Assembly: GCF_000238355.1 (NCBI RefSeq)
Contig: NZ_AHCA01000001.1
Location: forward strand, 496,001-560,000
DNA length: 64,000 bases
Direction: 5' to 3'
Source of the DNA: Pseudoalteromonas haloplanktis ATCC 14393
GTDB taxonomy: Bacteria > Pseudomonadota > Gammaproteobacteria > Enterobacterales > Alteromonadaceae
Shown piece by piece: positions 1 through 8,307 of the stretch (within the stretch, counting starts at the first letter, position 1; each line of letters begins with the position of its first letter). A model generated the notes under the pieces. That model ran no database searches. It was given only the letters and a program-made list of their open reading frames with translations, and was not told where the DNA came from. Position numbers and translations under genes: made by a program.

Positions 1-513
1 TAAACGGTTTTCTTCTAGATTAAAGGTTTGTAGAGTTTGCATTTGTTGGGCTAAAAAACTGCCCAAACTCAAACTCGTATCAAGATGGATAGTGGTACTG
101 ACAAAAGGATCAGCAAGTTGGCTAAGCTTCTGATAATAAAAAGTATTAAATGCTTGTTGAGACTCAAGTGCGGCGCGATATTCTTGACTTAGTAAACGCC
201 CAGCGTAAGGTGCATAAAATTGACTTAATACATCAATGCGTGGCACATTAAAACGCGCGGGTAGATCATTAGCAATCAGCCACTCGTTAAGCTTGTCATG
301 CGCTTGTTTGGCATGTTTGCCAGTAATAGAAAACATGATTTGTTGTTTATTATCGGCAAAAAAGTGTGCTTCAACGTTGTCAATACGCGTATCAGACTGT
401 GGCATTAAAGCTAAAATATCACTATCAATTTGCGGTTTTTGCAACACAATAACCACTGTTAATAAGAGTACCAGCGCCAACAACCAAGCGAATGCAATAA
501 ACCTACGAGCCAC
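1..513 (-). CDS. MMPL-family exporter of the aryl polyene cluster, N-terminal part (cut by window edge)
   Basis: Open frame of 171 codons running off base 1, so only the N-terminus is seen. It starts at GTG 513, one base after the TAA of the LolA-like gene, in the string TAAGGTG; an in-frame TAA just upstream excludes a longer protein. The N-terminus is basic, then one strongly hydrophobic helix (about residues 7-25), then a soluble stretch with DSDILALMPQ. A helix followed by a D-x-D-x-x-x-L-x-P element before a large periplasmic domain is typical of RND/MMPL exporters found in aryl polyene clusters next to a LolA-like protein. Inference: it moves the finished polyene lipid from the inner membrane. 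The rest, including most membrane helices, lies outside the window, so the family call rests on the N-terminus and the context. Confidence 0.72.
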   Translation of the reverse strand, partial: MARRFIAFAWLLALVLLLTVVIVLQKPQIDSDILALMPQSDTRIDNVEAHFFADNKQQIMFSITGKHAKQAHDKLNEWLIANDLPARFNVPRIDVLSQFYAPYAGRLLSQEYRAALESQQAFNTFYYQKLSQLADPFVSTTIHLDTSLSLGSFLAQQMQTLQTFNLEENRL

Positions 514-514
514 C

Positions 515-1063
515 TTAATTTATGTCCGAAGCTTCAGCGGTTGTAGGCTTAACAGGCGCAGAATAGTTAAAACGTATTATTGTGTAGTTAGCATTGTGTT
601 CATTTAGTCGCACCTGTTGTACATTCCCAGCCACAACACACAACTGAAAACTGACAAACAACTGGCTTAATAGCTGATCTTTTGGCAACAACAACGAACA
701 GCCTTCTTGCGTATCAGCAGAGAACGTAAACTGTGGCTTTAGCGCGTCTAAATCATGGCTGATTATTGCCTGTAATAAACTCACAAAAGGAGCCGCCCCC
801 GGTTGTAGCACCACTTCACCTTGCGCATTCTCCAGATAAACTTGGCCATTTTTAATCAATAATGTATTCGTTACTGGTTTTGTCACCTGCCATTTCAGTT
901 GCTCTGCATCTAATAGAAACACACCACTGGAAATAAAAGGCTTAGTGAAACCAGCAAAGTATTTTTCTTGGCTAAATTCCCCGGCTCTATTGGGCGGCTG
1001 TTCAGCTGCTGAAATCACTGTTGTTAATAAACAACTTAGGCAAAATAAAACGAATCGTATCAT
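515..1063 (-). CDS. LolA-like outer-membrane lipoprotein carrier homologue (APE cluster)
   Basis: 182 aa. A typical signal peptide (basic start, hydrophobic core to about residue 17, A-x-A-like site near SAAEQ) precedes a beta-rich soluble domain of the LolA/LolB fold, with the element GVFLLDAEQLKWQVTKP that resembles the lipid-carrier strand of the family. A LolA-like protein is a standard member of aryl polyene clusters, where it is thought to carry the polyene lipid across the periplasm. Its start overlaps the thioesterase stop by one base (TGATG) and it ends one base before the MMPL exporter start, so the three are translationally coupled. The housekeeping lolA usually sits next to ftsK or rarA; this copy does not, which supports a cluster-specific role. 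The function is inferred from fold and context. Confidence 0.75.
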   Translation of the reverse strand: MIRFVLFCLSCLLTTVISAAEQPPNRAGEFSQEKYFAGFTKPFISSGVFLLDAEQLKWQVTKPVTNTLLIKNGQVYLENAQGEVVLQPGAAPFVSLLQAIISHDLDALKPQFTFSADTQEGCSLLLPKDQLLSQLFVSFQLCVVAGNVQQVRLNEHNANYTIIRFNYSAPVKPTTAEASDIN

Positions 1064-1488
1064 CAGATGACCTTATGCAGTTTTTCACTTATAACTGCTG
1101 GAGATACATATTGTAGCTCATGTGTTTGCACGTCAACAGCCACCTGAACAGTGGTTGCTTTAGTGAGTTTTTGCGCCGTTTGACTATCGGTAATTACATA
1201 ATCGATACGTAAACGCGTTTCATATTCTTTTAAATAAGCATCAACACGTATTTTCTGCGCGAACGTCGCAGAGCTGACATATTTGATCCGCATATCAACA
1301 ATTGGCCACGCATAACCTGACTCTTTCATTTGGATATAGTCATAATCAAATAAACGCAGTAGCTCACAGCGAGCAACTTCAAGGTAGCGGGCATAGTTAC
1401 CATGCCACACCACATTCATTGGATCGCAGTCATGAAAAGGAATGTCAATTTCAACGTGCGCACTAAGCAGCGCCCCTTTACTATTCAT
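1063..1488 (-). CDS. 4HBT hot-dog acyl-thioesterase (APE cluster)
   Basis: 141 aa with the chosen ATG at 1488; a longer frame reaches 1539 but would run inside the ammonia-lyase gene. The 4-hydroxybenzoyl-CoA thioesterase pattern is visible near the N-terminus: FHDCDPMNVVWHGNYARYLE, containing the active-site Asp and the H-G-N-Y helix start. Length and domain fit the YbgC/4HBT family. It overlaps the stop of the lyase gene by 8 bases and is followed by the LolA-like gene with one base of overlap. In aryl polyene clusters such enzymes probably hydrolyse acyl-ACP or acyl-CoA thioesters, either for editing or to release the product. Its substrate cannot be told from sequence. Confidence 0.8.
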   Translation of the reverse strand: MNSKGALLSAHVEIDIPFHDCDPMNVVWHGNYARYLEVARCELLRLFDYDYIQMKESGYAWPIVDMRIKYVSSATFAQKIRVDAYLKEYETRLRIDYVITDSQTAQKLTKATTVQVAVDVQTHELQYVSPAVISEKLHKVI

Positions 1489-3025
1489 ACAAACTCCAGC
1501 GTTTATTTTGAATTGCTGCAACAGTAAACCTAAGTACACTCTCTAACGGGCGGTCTTCATCAAGCACTTCAAAATACTCACAAATATCGTTATACATTGT
1601 TTGTACGTCTGCTGTTAAGCTTGAATAATCAAGTTCATTTTGAGCAATTCGCAATCGCAATGCTTGCACGCTCGCCAGTAACGTACTGGCAACGACTTGC
1701 TCTGTTAATTGTAAAATGCGTAAACAATCACGGGCAGCGATGGTGCCCATACTCACTTTATCTTGATTATGGCATTCAGTAGAACGTGAAAATACGCTCG
1801 CTGGCATCGTTAATTTAAGTGCTTCTGCGGTGTACGCACTTGCCCCAATTTGTACCGCTTTAAAACCATGATTGATATAACGCCTTTCGCTGGTACTGGC
1901 TGACAAATTTGATGGCAAACCATTGTTATAGCGCGTGTCCACTAAAGAAGCAATTTGCCTATCCGCTAAATCAGCTAAATTTGCTACGGCGGTTTTCATA
2001 CTGTCCATGACCATGGCAATATGGCCCCCATAAAAGTGCCCGCCATGGAGAACATGTTCGCCTTCGCCATCAATGATCGGATTATCATTAGCAGAGTTAA
2101 GCTCATTTTCAATCATTTGCCTAAACCAAGGTAAGCTATCTTGCACTACACCAATAACATGCGGCGCGCAGCGAATTGAGTAACGATCTTGTAGACGGTC
2201 CGCATTGCGAGGATGCTCAACATGGTTTAAGTCGCCCCGGATCCAACTAGCCACTTGTTGCTGACCTGGGTGTGGCTTAACCGAAAATAAAATATCATCA
2301 AAGTGATGACTATTGCCTTTTAAGGCGAGGCTTGCAAAAGCAGTAATTCGGCTGGTTAACTTAGCTAAATATGCACTGCGGTCAAACGCTAAACAGGCCA
2401 AGGCCGTCATTACCGCGGTGCCATTCATCACCGCCAGACCCTCTTTAGGTCTCAGTGTTAACGGTATTAAACCCAGCTCTTGCATCACGCTTAAACTATT
2501 GCGAATTTCGCCTTTATAGAATACATCGCGCTCACCCACCATGGCTCCCGCAACGTATGACAATGGCGTTAAATCACCACTTGCACCAACGGATCCTTCT
2601 TGAGGAATAACAGGCACAATATTATGATTTAAATAGGCCGTGAGCAGATTTAGCATATCCCAACTAACACCAGAATACCCTTGTGATAGTGACGCCAAAC
2701 GTGTAGCTAATATTGCGCGCCCCTGTGCCACATTAAACACATCACCTAAACCACAACCGTGGAAACGGGTTAAATGCAGTGGTAATTCATCAACCAGTGT
2801 CAGGGGTACTTTAACTGTCACCGAGTCACCATAGCCTGTGGTTACGCCATAGATCACGCCATCTTCTTTTAATAATTGATCTAAAAAGGCCACTGCGCTG
2901 TTAATTTTACGCGCTAAGTGTTCATCACCAGAGAGCGCAACGGCGCCCTGCTCTAATGCAATATGCACAATATCTTCAATTGTTAAACGTTGCTTTCCAA
3001 ATACTGTAGTTGCGAGATCCGACAC
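1481..3025 (-). CDS. MIO-containing aromatic amino acid ammonia-lyase (HAL/PAL/TAL family) of the APE cluster
   Basis: 514 aa from the chosen GTG at 3025, which has AAGGGG six bases upstream and sits one base after the TAA of the preceding acyltransferase. A longer reading from GTG 3049 is possible. The Ala-Ser-Gly triad that cyclises to the MIO cofactor is present in GSVGASGDLTPLS (about residues 148-150). The catalytic tyrosine loop is YGVTTGYGDS (about 59), and there is an NDNPI motif further on. The family deaminates His, Phe or Tyr to the unsaturated acid. The substrate-selecting pair lies in LHLTRFHGCG and does not clearly match textbook HAL, TAL or PAL signatures. No urocanase or other hut gene is nearby, so histidine catabolism is unlikely. 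Inference: it makes a cinnamate or coumarate starter for the polyene. Confidence 0.85.
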   Translation of the reverse strand: MSDLATTVFGKQRLTIEDIVHIALEQGAVALSGDEHLARKINSAVAFLDQLLKEDGVIYGVTTGYGDSVTVKVPLTLVDELPLHLTRFHGCGLGDVFNVAQGRAILATRLASLSQGYSGVSWDMLNLLTAYLNHNIVPVIPQEGSVGASGDLTPLSYVAGAMVGERDVFYKGEIRNSLSVMQELGLIPLTLRPKEGLAVMNGTAVMTALACLAFDRSAYLAKLTSRITAFASLALKGNSHHFDDILFSVKPHPGQQQVASWIRGDLNHVEHPRNADRLQDRYSIRCAPHVIGVVQDSLPWFRQMIENELNSANDNPIIDGEGEHVLHGGHFYGGHIAMVMDSMKTAVANLADLADRQIASLVDTRYNNGLPSNLSASTSERRYINHGFKAVQIGASAYTAEALKLTMPASVFSRSTECHNQDKVSMGTIAARDCLRILQLTEQVVASTLLASVQALRLRIAQNELDYSSLTADVQTMYNDICEYFEVLDEDRPLESVLRFTVAAIQNKRWSLYE

Positions 3026-3026
3026 C

Positions 3027-3995
3027 TTACTTCCCCTTCTTTTGGTCACGGATCACCGTGTGATCATTTTGCCAAAAATCATAAAAATTAAACCATTGAT
3101 ATGGATACAAAGCCGTATAATGAGCAAGCCGCGAGGCATAATCCGCTATAACTGTTTGTAATGCCTGCTGACGTGTTTTACGCGGTAAAACAAGTTTATC
3201 CGCGTATTTTTCAAATACAACACGATAGAACACGCCTTTTTGTTCGCTGCGATCTTTTAAACAAAATAAAAAGAATACCGGGCAATCAAGTAATGCAGCT
3301 AAAATAAATGGCCCTTGTGAAAAAGGCGCAGGCTTAGCTAAAAAATCACACTCTACTACTCGCCCTGCACTGGAGCTGCTGGTTCTGTCACCAACAATCA
3401 CCACTATTTCACCTTGTTCAACTTTTTCTTTCAGCAAGATTGCAATATCAGGACCCAAGTCTGTCACTTGGATTAAATTAACGCTAACAGCAGGATTGAT
3501 CCGCTGAAGGATTTTATTAAATTCAACCGCATGATGAGTAAAAACCAACACATTAATAGCTTTACTCCGGCGATGTTGGCTAAGCGCACGACACACTTCA
3601 AGATTACCAAGATGAGAACCTATAAACACTGCGCCTTGGCTCTGCTCATCTAATTGTTTATACAAAGCTTCATTTGTATACACAATGTCAGATTGCTTAA
3701 TACGATTAAGCCATGCATCTATTTTATCAAATGCGCTATCGGCAAATGAGCGAAAATGGCGAAAACTATCACGCCAAGTTGCCTGCTTGTCCACGCCATT
3801 GTAGTGATTAACTTGGGTTAAAAATTGCAATGACGCTAAACGTGCCGTTTTCCCAGAGAGAAAAAAATACAATAAAACTGGAAATAACACTATCCACAAA
3901 CCTTTGCGCCCAAGTACTCGATAAGCAAATAGCAAAGTTTGCATGCCAAACTGATTACCGCGTTCTTGCATTTTTGACCAATGTTTTACTGTCAT
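3027..3995 (-). CDS. LpxL/HtrB-like acyltransferase (APE cluster)
   Basis: 322 aa from ATG 3995, whose A is the last base of the GT2 stop (TAATG); a longer TTG frame begins at 4016. After a hydrophobic N-terminal segment (RKGLWIVLFPVLLYFFL) comes a lysophospholipid/lipid A acyltransferase-type domain. The H-x4-E/D catalytic box would correspond to HLGNLEVC, followed by the GDRTSSS element that matches the GDR motif of the LpxL family. Inference: it transfers an acyl chain, possibly the polyene itself, from ACP to a lipid carrier at the inner membrane. In several aryl polyene clusters this domain is fused to the glycosyltransferase; here the two are separate but translationally coupled. Confidence 0.82.
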   Translation of the reverse strand: MTVKHWSKMQERGNQFGMQTLLFAYRVLGRKGLWIVLFPVLLYFFLSGKTARLASLQFLTQVNHYNGVDKQATWRDSFRHFRSFADSAFDKIDAWLNRIKQSDIVYTNEALYKQLDEQSQGAVFIGSHLGNLEVCRALSQHRRSKAINVLVFTHHAVEFNKILQRINPAVSVNLIQVTDLGPDIAILLKEKVEQGEIVVIVGDRTSSSSAGRVVECDFLAKPAPFSQGPFILAALLDCPVFFLFCLKDRSEQKGVFYRVVFEKYADKLVLPRKTRQQALQTVIADYASRLAHYTALYPYQWFNFYDFWQNDHTVIRDQKKGK

Positions 3996-4732
3996 TAACC
4001 TGCGACCTTGCGCCAAAGTAATCTAGGCATACGCACTAACATGCCAAAAAATAACCGCGTATGTAACCAAGAAATACCTAGGTTATCGTGCAGAGCGCGA
4101 AAATGAGACACGCCATCTTCAGGGTAAATCACGTGAGTTGGAATAAATGTAACGCGCGCACCTTGCCAATATAAGCGCACTAAAATTTCAATATCAAAGT
4201 CCATCCGCGTGCCTAATGCACGTTTATTCATTAATCGCTCTGTGTATTGCAGCGGATAAACCCTAAACCCACACATCGAATCAACAATATCAAAACTCAG
4301 GGTTTCAACCCATACCCAGAAATGAGTGATATAACGACTTAAATAACGATGCTTTGGTACTGAGCTATCGTAGATTGGGCAGCCACTGACTACATTTTCA
4401 GGTGCACTTTCACTGGCGGCAATCAATTTACTAATATCGTTTAAACTATGCTGGCCATCGGCATCAACTTGTATTGCGTGGCTAAAACCATTTGCAAATG
4501 CGTAGCGTAAACCGGTTTGCACCGCCCCACCTTTACCTTGGTTTTCACTGTGGGTAAGTAACCTTAAAAAAGGGTAACGTTGCTGCAGACTAGAGAATAT
4601 CTGCTTCGCATCTGCATCACTGCCATCATCAATCATAATAATAGGTAATGACAACTCAGCCAGTTCGCTTAATACATCAGCAATCGCATGAGTATGATTA
4701 TAATTAGGAATAACAATACAATACTGATTCAT
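3995..4732 (-). CDS. Family 2 glycosyltransferase (APE cluster)
   Basis: 245 aa. The GT2 fold is clear: the N-terminal strand YCIVIPNYNH, then IIMIDDGSDAD, then a DxD metal/nucleotide-sugar site in VDADGQH. A conserved MCGFRVYP and a C-terminal amphipathic tail follow. The length matches dolichol-phosphate mannosyltransferase-like GT2 proteins lacking membrane helices. It overlaps the dehydratase gene by four bases (ATGA) and the acyltransferase start by one base. Inference: it transfers a sugar, or a related activated group, onto the lipid anchor of the aryl polyene. Donor and acceptor are unknown. Confidence 0.88.
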   Translation of the reverse strand: MNQYCIVIPNYNHTHAIADVLSELAELSLPIIMIDDGSDADAKQIFSSLQQRYPFLRLLTHSENQGKGGAVQTGLRYAFANGFSHAIQVDADGQHSLNDISKLIAASESAPENVVSGCPIYDSSVPKHRYLSRYITHFWVWVETLSFDIVDSMCGFRVYPLQYTERLMNKRALGTRMDFDIEILVRLYWQGARVTFIPTHVIYPEDGVSHFRALHDNLGISWLHTRLFFGMLVRMPRLLWRKVAG

Positions 4733-5091
4733 GATGGTTGCGATGCAAAGACGAGCCTACCACTGGCATGTTGGCCTTTGTCAGAATGATAACTGAAGAT
4801 ACATTTACCGCTTTTATTTCGTTCAAGCGTGAGATTAACCGTCATATTAGCCGTGGTGACAACCTGAAATTTAAGTACTTCTACATCATTTACTGTACTT
4901 GGAAATGCCAAATACTGCTGGGCAAATTTTACCGCCCAATCCAGTTGTACAACACCCGCTAAAATAGGGGCATCAGGAAAATGGCCACGAAAATAATCTA
5001 ACTCTTCACTGATGTATAACGCCAAACTCACTTTGTCTTCTGACTGCGATAACACAGTGACATCTGGCTGGGTGTTATTCAGGCTTTGCAA
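4729..5091 (-). CDS. Hot-dog 3-hydroxyacyl-ACP dehydratase, ApeI-like
   Basis: 120 aa from the proposed TTG start at 5091; the frame stays open to 5187, but that would overlap the AMP-ligase end by 113 bases. TTG 5091 has GGAG about seven bases upstream and gives a 17-base overlap. The FabA/FabZ-type core FRGHFPDAPILAGVVQLDWA carries the conserved His-x-Phe-Pro of beta-hydroxyacyl-ACP dehydratases. The role is to dehydrate 3-hydroxyacyl-ACP intermediates during polyene chain extension, giving trans double bonds. A second, FabZ-like dehydratase and a ketoreductase would be expected past the left edge. The function is secure at family level; the start codon is inferred. Confidence 0.78.
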   Translation of the reverse strand: MQSLNNTQPDVTVLSQSEDKVSLALYISEELDYFRGHFPDAPILAGVVQLDWAVKFAQQYLAFPSTVNDVEVLKFQVVTTANMTVNLTLERNKSGKCIFSYHSDKGQHASGRLVFASQPS

Positions 5092-6433
5092 AGTACTGCT
5101 CCATGGTTTTGATATGTAACTTAGCTTGGCTATTATAAGGAAGCGCTTGAATATAGCGCCATTTACGAGGCAGACAAACACGCTCAAATCGGCTCGATAA
5201 GAAATTAATCAGTAACCGGTTTAACGCCAATTTTCCCTGTTCCTCTAAATACTGCTGACCTGCTGCACTGAGTACAACCAACGCACCAATCTGCACACGT
5301 TTAGCTGGCACAACCAACGACTTAGCTTCTTGTACCCATTCATGCTTTACTAATTGCCCTTCTAATTCATCAAGATTTAGCCGTTTTTCTTCAATTTTGA
5401 TGGTGCGATCTAATCGGCCTAACAGATGAAATTGACCATTACTGAGCAGTTCAGCGCTGTCATCTAACGGGACGTTTTTTTGTTGTAAGATATAAGAATT
5501 TAACAATAATCGGCCATGCACATTCACTAACAACTGATTACCTGAAAATGGCTGCCATGGTGTATTGATTGACGCATCTAATACTTGCCGATAGGCAATC
5601 CCACCCGTTTCCGTACTGCCATATACTTGCGTGATTGGTCGTTTAAGCTGCTGATATAGAGTCTCAGCATGTTGATTATTTAACGGGCCACCCGATGAAA
5701 ATAACCATTGCAGCGAGGCGCTTTGTGTCATTAAAACGTTATCGTTACACAACCTAGCTAATTGCGCAGGACTTGAGACTAAAACAGCTTGCGGGCACGA
5801 TTGTAATTTTTGAGCAATATGTTCAGGGTATTGCAGTTGGGTGCTATCAATAATGTGACCATTTGCTAAAGGCCATAACAAACGAAACAGTAAGCCATAG
5901 ATATGTTGATGCGATACCGTTGAGATAAAGGTCAGGCGGCCTAACAACTGAAAGCTTGAACTCAATACCATCAACTCACGATTGAGAACATGCCATGATT
6001 TAACAATTGGTTTTGATTGACCAGACGAGCCTGAGGTATAAAACACCACCATCGCTTCGCTAGGCCAAGTCAACGTAATATTTGATGGGTTTACAACCTG
6101 TGGCTGTGTCTCAATATTTAGCAACCCTTGTGTAAATACCAGCTGACTGTCATCACCGCAAAAAATAGCACTTTGTTGTAAAAAAATTTGCAAAGTCTCA
6201 GGCTGACCGTTAGGCGGTAAAATAACGGTATGGCCGCGAGTTGCTAAGGCAAATAAGCGCACGGCAAACTGATAAGTATCGGGATGAAATAACACCACCT
6301 GACTGGCAGGTTTTAATTGCTGTAATTTACTTTGAAACTGCTTAATATCCGCAACAAACTCGCTGTGTGTGATCAGCCGTTGGTCGACAAAAAATGCAGC
6401 CTTGTCGTCAAATTGTATTGGTCTAACTGGCAT
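5075..6433 (-). CDS. AMP-dependent acyl/aryl-ACP ligase (ANL superfamily) of the APE cluster, ApeH-like
   Basis: 452 aa, short for an ANL enzyme (usually 500-550), as is common for aryl polyene ligases. The phosphate-binding loop is FYTSGSSGQSKPIVK, followed by VYGSTETGG (the Y-G-x-T-E motif) and LGRLDRTIKIEEKRLNLDELE. In that last segment GRxDxxIK marks the hinge to the small C-terminal domain, and a late Lys (AKLHIK) can serve as the adenylation lysine. Role: activate an aryl acid with ATP and load it onto an ACP to start the polyene. It overlaps the upstream membrane-protein gene by 11 bases. With the ammonia-lyase in the same operon, a cinnamate-type or hydroxybenzoate-type starter is plausible. 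Confidence 0.86.
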   Translation of the reverse strand: MPVRPIQFDDKAAFFVDQRLITHSEFVADIKQFQSKLQQLKPASQVVLFHPDTYQFAVRLFALATRGHTVILPPNGQPETLQIFLQQSAIFCGDDSQLVFTQGLLNIETQPQVVNPSNITLTWPSEAMVVFYTSGSSGQSKPIVKSWHVLNRELMVLSSSFQLLGRLTFISTVSHQHIYGLLFRLLWPLANGHIIDSTQLQYPEHIAQKLQSCPQAVLVSSPAQLARLCNDNVLMTQSASLQWLFSSGGPLNNQHAETLYQQLKRPITQVYGSTETGGIAYRQVLDASINTPWQPFSGNQLLVNVHGRLLLNSYILQQKNVPLDDSAELLSNGQFHLLGRLDRTIKIEEKRLNLDELEGQLVKHEWVQEAKSLVVPAKRVQIGALVVLSAAGQQYLEEQGKLALNRLLINFLSSRFERVCLPRKWRYIQALPYNSQAKLHIKTMEQYFAKPE

Positions 6434-6986
6434 TGTTCTTTACCTTTTGTCTTACTAACCACTCAATTGCCATAATTAATCCGATCAGAATATAAGCAAT
6501 TAAACCATTATACAGCGTCCATACCGATAGCGATGTGTATAAACACGTGTACAGTGCAGCGCTGGCATTAATAATAAAAAAAACACACCACAATTTAGTA
6601 ACTTGGCGAGTGTAACGGATACCTTTGGCGTCTAATTTAGGTTCACGAAGACGCGCAAAGCTTTCAATTACCGGGGGGCCAAAACGCAATGAAAACGCAA
6701 ACGTAATAGCCATAACTGTATTTATAATAACCGGATACAAACGTAAGCCAATCTCAGTGCTTTGCCACGTTGAAATAGCCAACGCTATTACCGCCAGTAC
6801 ACTTGCAGGTAGGAGCCAAGGCATACGTTTTAGCAACTGACGGCTCACAACTAAACGAATAATAACTAAAGCAATCAATATCATACTGACATATTTCACT
6901 GACGTATATTGCAAACCAAAATACACGATAAATGGGTATAAGGTTAAACACACTAGCGCCAGTGTTATACTGATTGCCTTGAGCAT
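6423..6986 (-). CDS. COG4648-type integral membrane protein (APE cluster)
   Basis: 187 aa with about six hydrophobic segments: residues 5-25, 30-48, 56-73, 83-100, and two towards the C-terminus around YTCLYTSLSVWTL and YILIGLIMAIEWLV. The protein ends in a basic tail. It matches the COG4648 membrane family regularly found between the ACPs and the AMP ligase in aryl polyene operons. The biochemical role is not known; membrane anchoring of the synthase or lipid handling are the usual guesses. It begins 10 bases after the second ACP and overlaps the ligase start by 11 bases, so it belongs to the operon. Confidence 0.75.
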   Translation of the reverse strand: MLKAISITLALVCLTLYPFIVYFGLQYTSVKYVSMILIALVIIRLVVSRQLLKRMPWLLPASVLAVIALAISTWQSTEIGLRLYPVIINTVMAITFAFSLRFGPPVIESFARLREPKLDAKGIRYTRQVTKLWCVFFIINASAALYTCLYTSLSVWTLYNGLIAYILIGLIMAIEWLVRQKVKNNAS

Positions 6987-6996
6987 AATAAAGCGC

Positions 6997-7242
6997 CTAA
7001 ATAACTAATTTCTCAACTTCAGCAACAACATCTCGCACAGTTCTAACTTGCTTAAAGGCATCTGGATCAATTTTTTTGCCCGTGATTTCACGTAACTTCA
7101 CCACTAAATCTACGGCATCTATGCTATCTAAATCTAAATCTTGATAAAGATGCGCATCAAGATTGATATCATCAGCTTCAATCTCAAACTCCTCAACAAG
7201 TATGTTATGTAAAACATCGTAAATTTCTGCTGCCGTTTTCAT
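6997..7242 (-). CDS. Acyl carrier protein 2 (APE cluster)
   Basis: 81 aa, acidic, four-helix ACP. The phosphopantetheine attachment motif is DLDLDSIDAVDLV with the modified Ser in D-S-I, followed by the typical helix KLREITGKKIDPDAF. It is the second of two ACPs in tandem, 26 bases after the first. Aryl polyene systems typically carry two ACPs, one thought to hold the growing polyene and the other the starter. Which one is which cannot be told here. Confidence 0.92.
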   Translation of the reverse strand: MKTAAEIYDVLHNILVEEFEIEADDINLDAHLYQDLDLDSIDAVDLVVKLREITGKKIDPDAFKQVRTVRDVVAEVEKLVI

Positions 7243-7268
7243 GCTTATTCCTACTTCTATTGTGCGTA

Positions 7269-7526
7269 TTAAGATCTGTTATTTTCGATAAACTCAGCCA
7301 ACGCATCAACAGATGCAAAATGGGCTTTTGTTTGTTCTGAGTTAGCGTCAATTTTTACATTAAACTCTTTTTTTATAGCCAAGCCTAATTCTAGGGCATC
7401 AATACTGTCTAAACCTAAACCGTCAACAAACAAAGGTTGATCATTTTCGATATCTGCAACTGTCATATCTTCTAAATCTAAGCTGCTAATAATTAATAGC
7501 TTTATTTTATTTTTTAATTCGCTCAT
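7269..7526 (-). CDS. Acyl carrier protein 1 (APE cluster)
   Basis: 85 aa ACP with attachment motif GLGLDSIDALELG and a downstream acidic helix. It overlaps the preceding acyltransferase end by 20 bases. Together with the second ACP it provides the carrier arms on which the type II polyene synthase works; a phosphopantetheinyl transferase is needed and is not in this window. The N-terminus (KNKIKLLIISSLDLEDM) and the spacing of the Ser match APE-type ACPs better than FabACP. Confidence 0.92.
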   Translation of the reverse strand: MSELKNKIKLLIISSLDLEDMTVADIENDQPLFVDGLGLDSIDALELGLAIKKEFNVKIDANSEQTKAHFASVDALAEFIENNRS

Positions 7527-8307
7527 AACGTGTTAGTTCCTCTGAAAAATAGTCTTGTAGTTGACGAGTCAAATACCGCGCTTGCATTGACGGTGGCTCG
7601 TCATTTAAATCATTATTATTTTTAAATTCAACTGATGTAAATTTCATCATAAAATGTGCCCGGGTAGCGGCCACTCTATACCACGGCGTGCCTTTTGTAA
7701 GGGTACTTGGCTGCATAGTTATCAGTACACAAGCAACAGATGCTTTGCACCTGAGTACAATATTCGCAGCACCGCGCTTAAATTTTAGCCCGCTATTTGG
7801 CTGCGTACGTGTCCCTTCTGGAAAGATAATTAAATTGTTACCTGCCGCTAACGATGCTTGGCACTCAGCTAATAACTCTTGCGGATCTTGATTACTAATG
7901 TAACCAGTACTTTTGATTACGCCACGCATAAATAGGTTTTTAAATAAATGAGCTTTAACCACACAATCTGCATCTTTAATTACTGAAATTAACACAACGA
8001 CATCAATCAAAGATGGATGATTTGCTAACACCAGCTGGCCTTTTAGATTGGCAAAGCGCGCTTTATCTTCAACACTAAAGTGGATCACCCCAAGGGTATG
8101 CATCATAGCGACAAACGCTTTAAAACAATAGTGTACCGTTAATCTTGCTTGGTATTTTCGCTTATCTACGGATGACTCAAAGAGTCTTTGCATGGGTAAA
8201 ACCAGCAGTGTTAGCACAACGCCGCCAAAGCCAAATATGCTAAAGCACAATCCAGTGGCAAAGATCCGCCAAATATAATTTAGTTTTCCAATACAATTAG
8301 CCAGCAT
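7507..8307 (-). CDS. 1-acyl-glycerol-3-phosphate-type (PlsC-like) acyltransferase, APE cluster
   Basis: 266 aa. A hydrophobic N-terminal segment (about residues 13-38) is followed by a PlsC-type domain with the NHPSLID catalytic variant of the H-x4-D box, then FPEGTRT, the substrate-binding block that identifies PlsC acyltransferases. It overlaps the upstream KS-like gene by 11 bases and the first ACP by 20 bases. Inference: it acylates a lipid anchor with the polyene or a fatty acid. The window therefore holds two different acyltransferases of the operon, this PlsC type and the LpxL type at 3027-3995, matching the idea that the product is a diacylated membrane lipid. Confidence 0.85.
   Translation of the reverse strand: MLANCIGKLNYIWRIFATGLCFSIFGFGGVVLTLLVLPMQRLFESSVDKRKYQARLTVHYCFKAFVAMMHTLGVIHFSVEDKARFANLKGQLVLANHPSLIDVVVLISVIKDADCVVKAHLFKNLFMRGVIKSTGYISNQDPQELLAECQASLAAGNNLIIFPEGTRTQPNSGLKFKRGAANIVLRCKASVACVLITMQPSTLTKGTPWYRVAATRAHFMMKFTSVEFKNNNDLNDEPPSMQARYLTRQLQDYFSEELTRYERIKK

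Noticed and set aside
1481-3025. Reading the ammonia-lyase as hutH
   Set aside because: No hutU, hutI or hutG gene nearby; the gene is embedded in the aryl polyene operon by overlaps on both sides.
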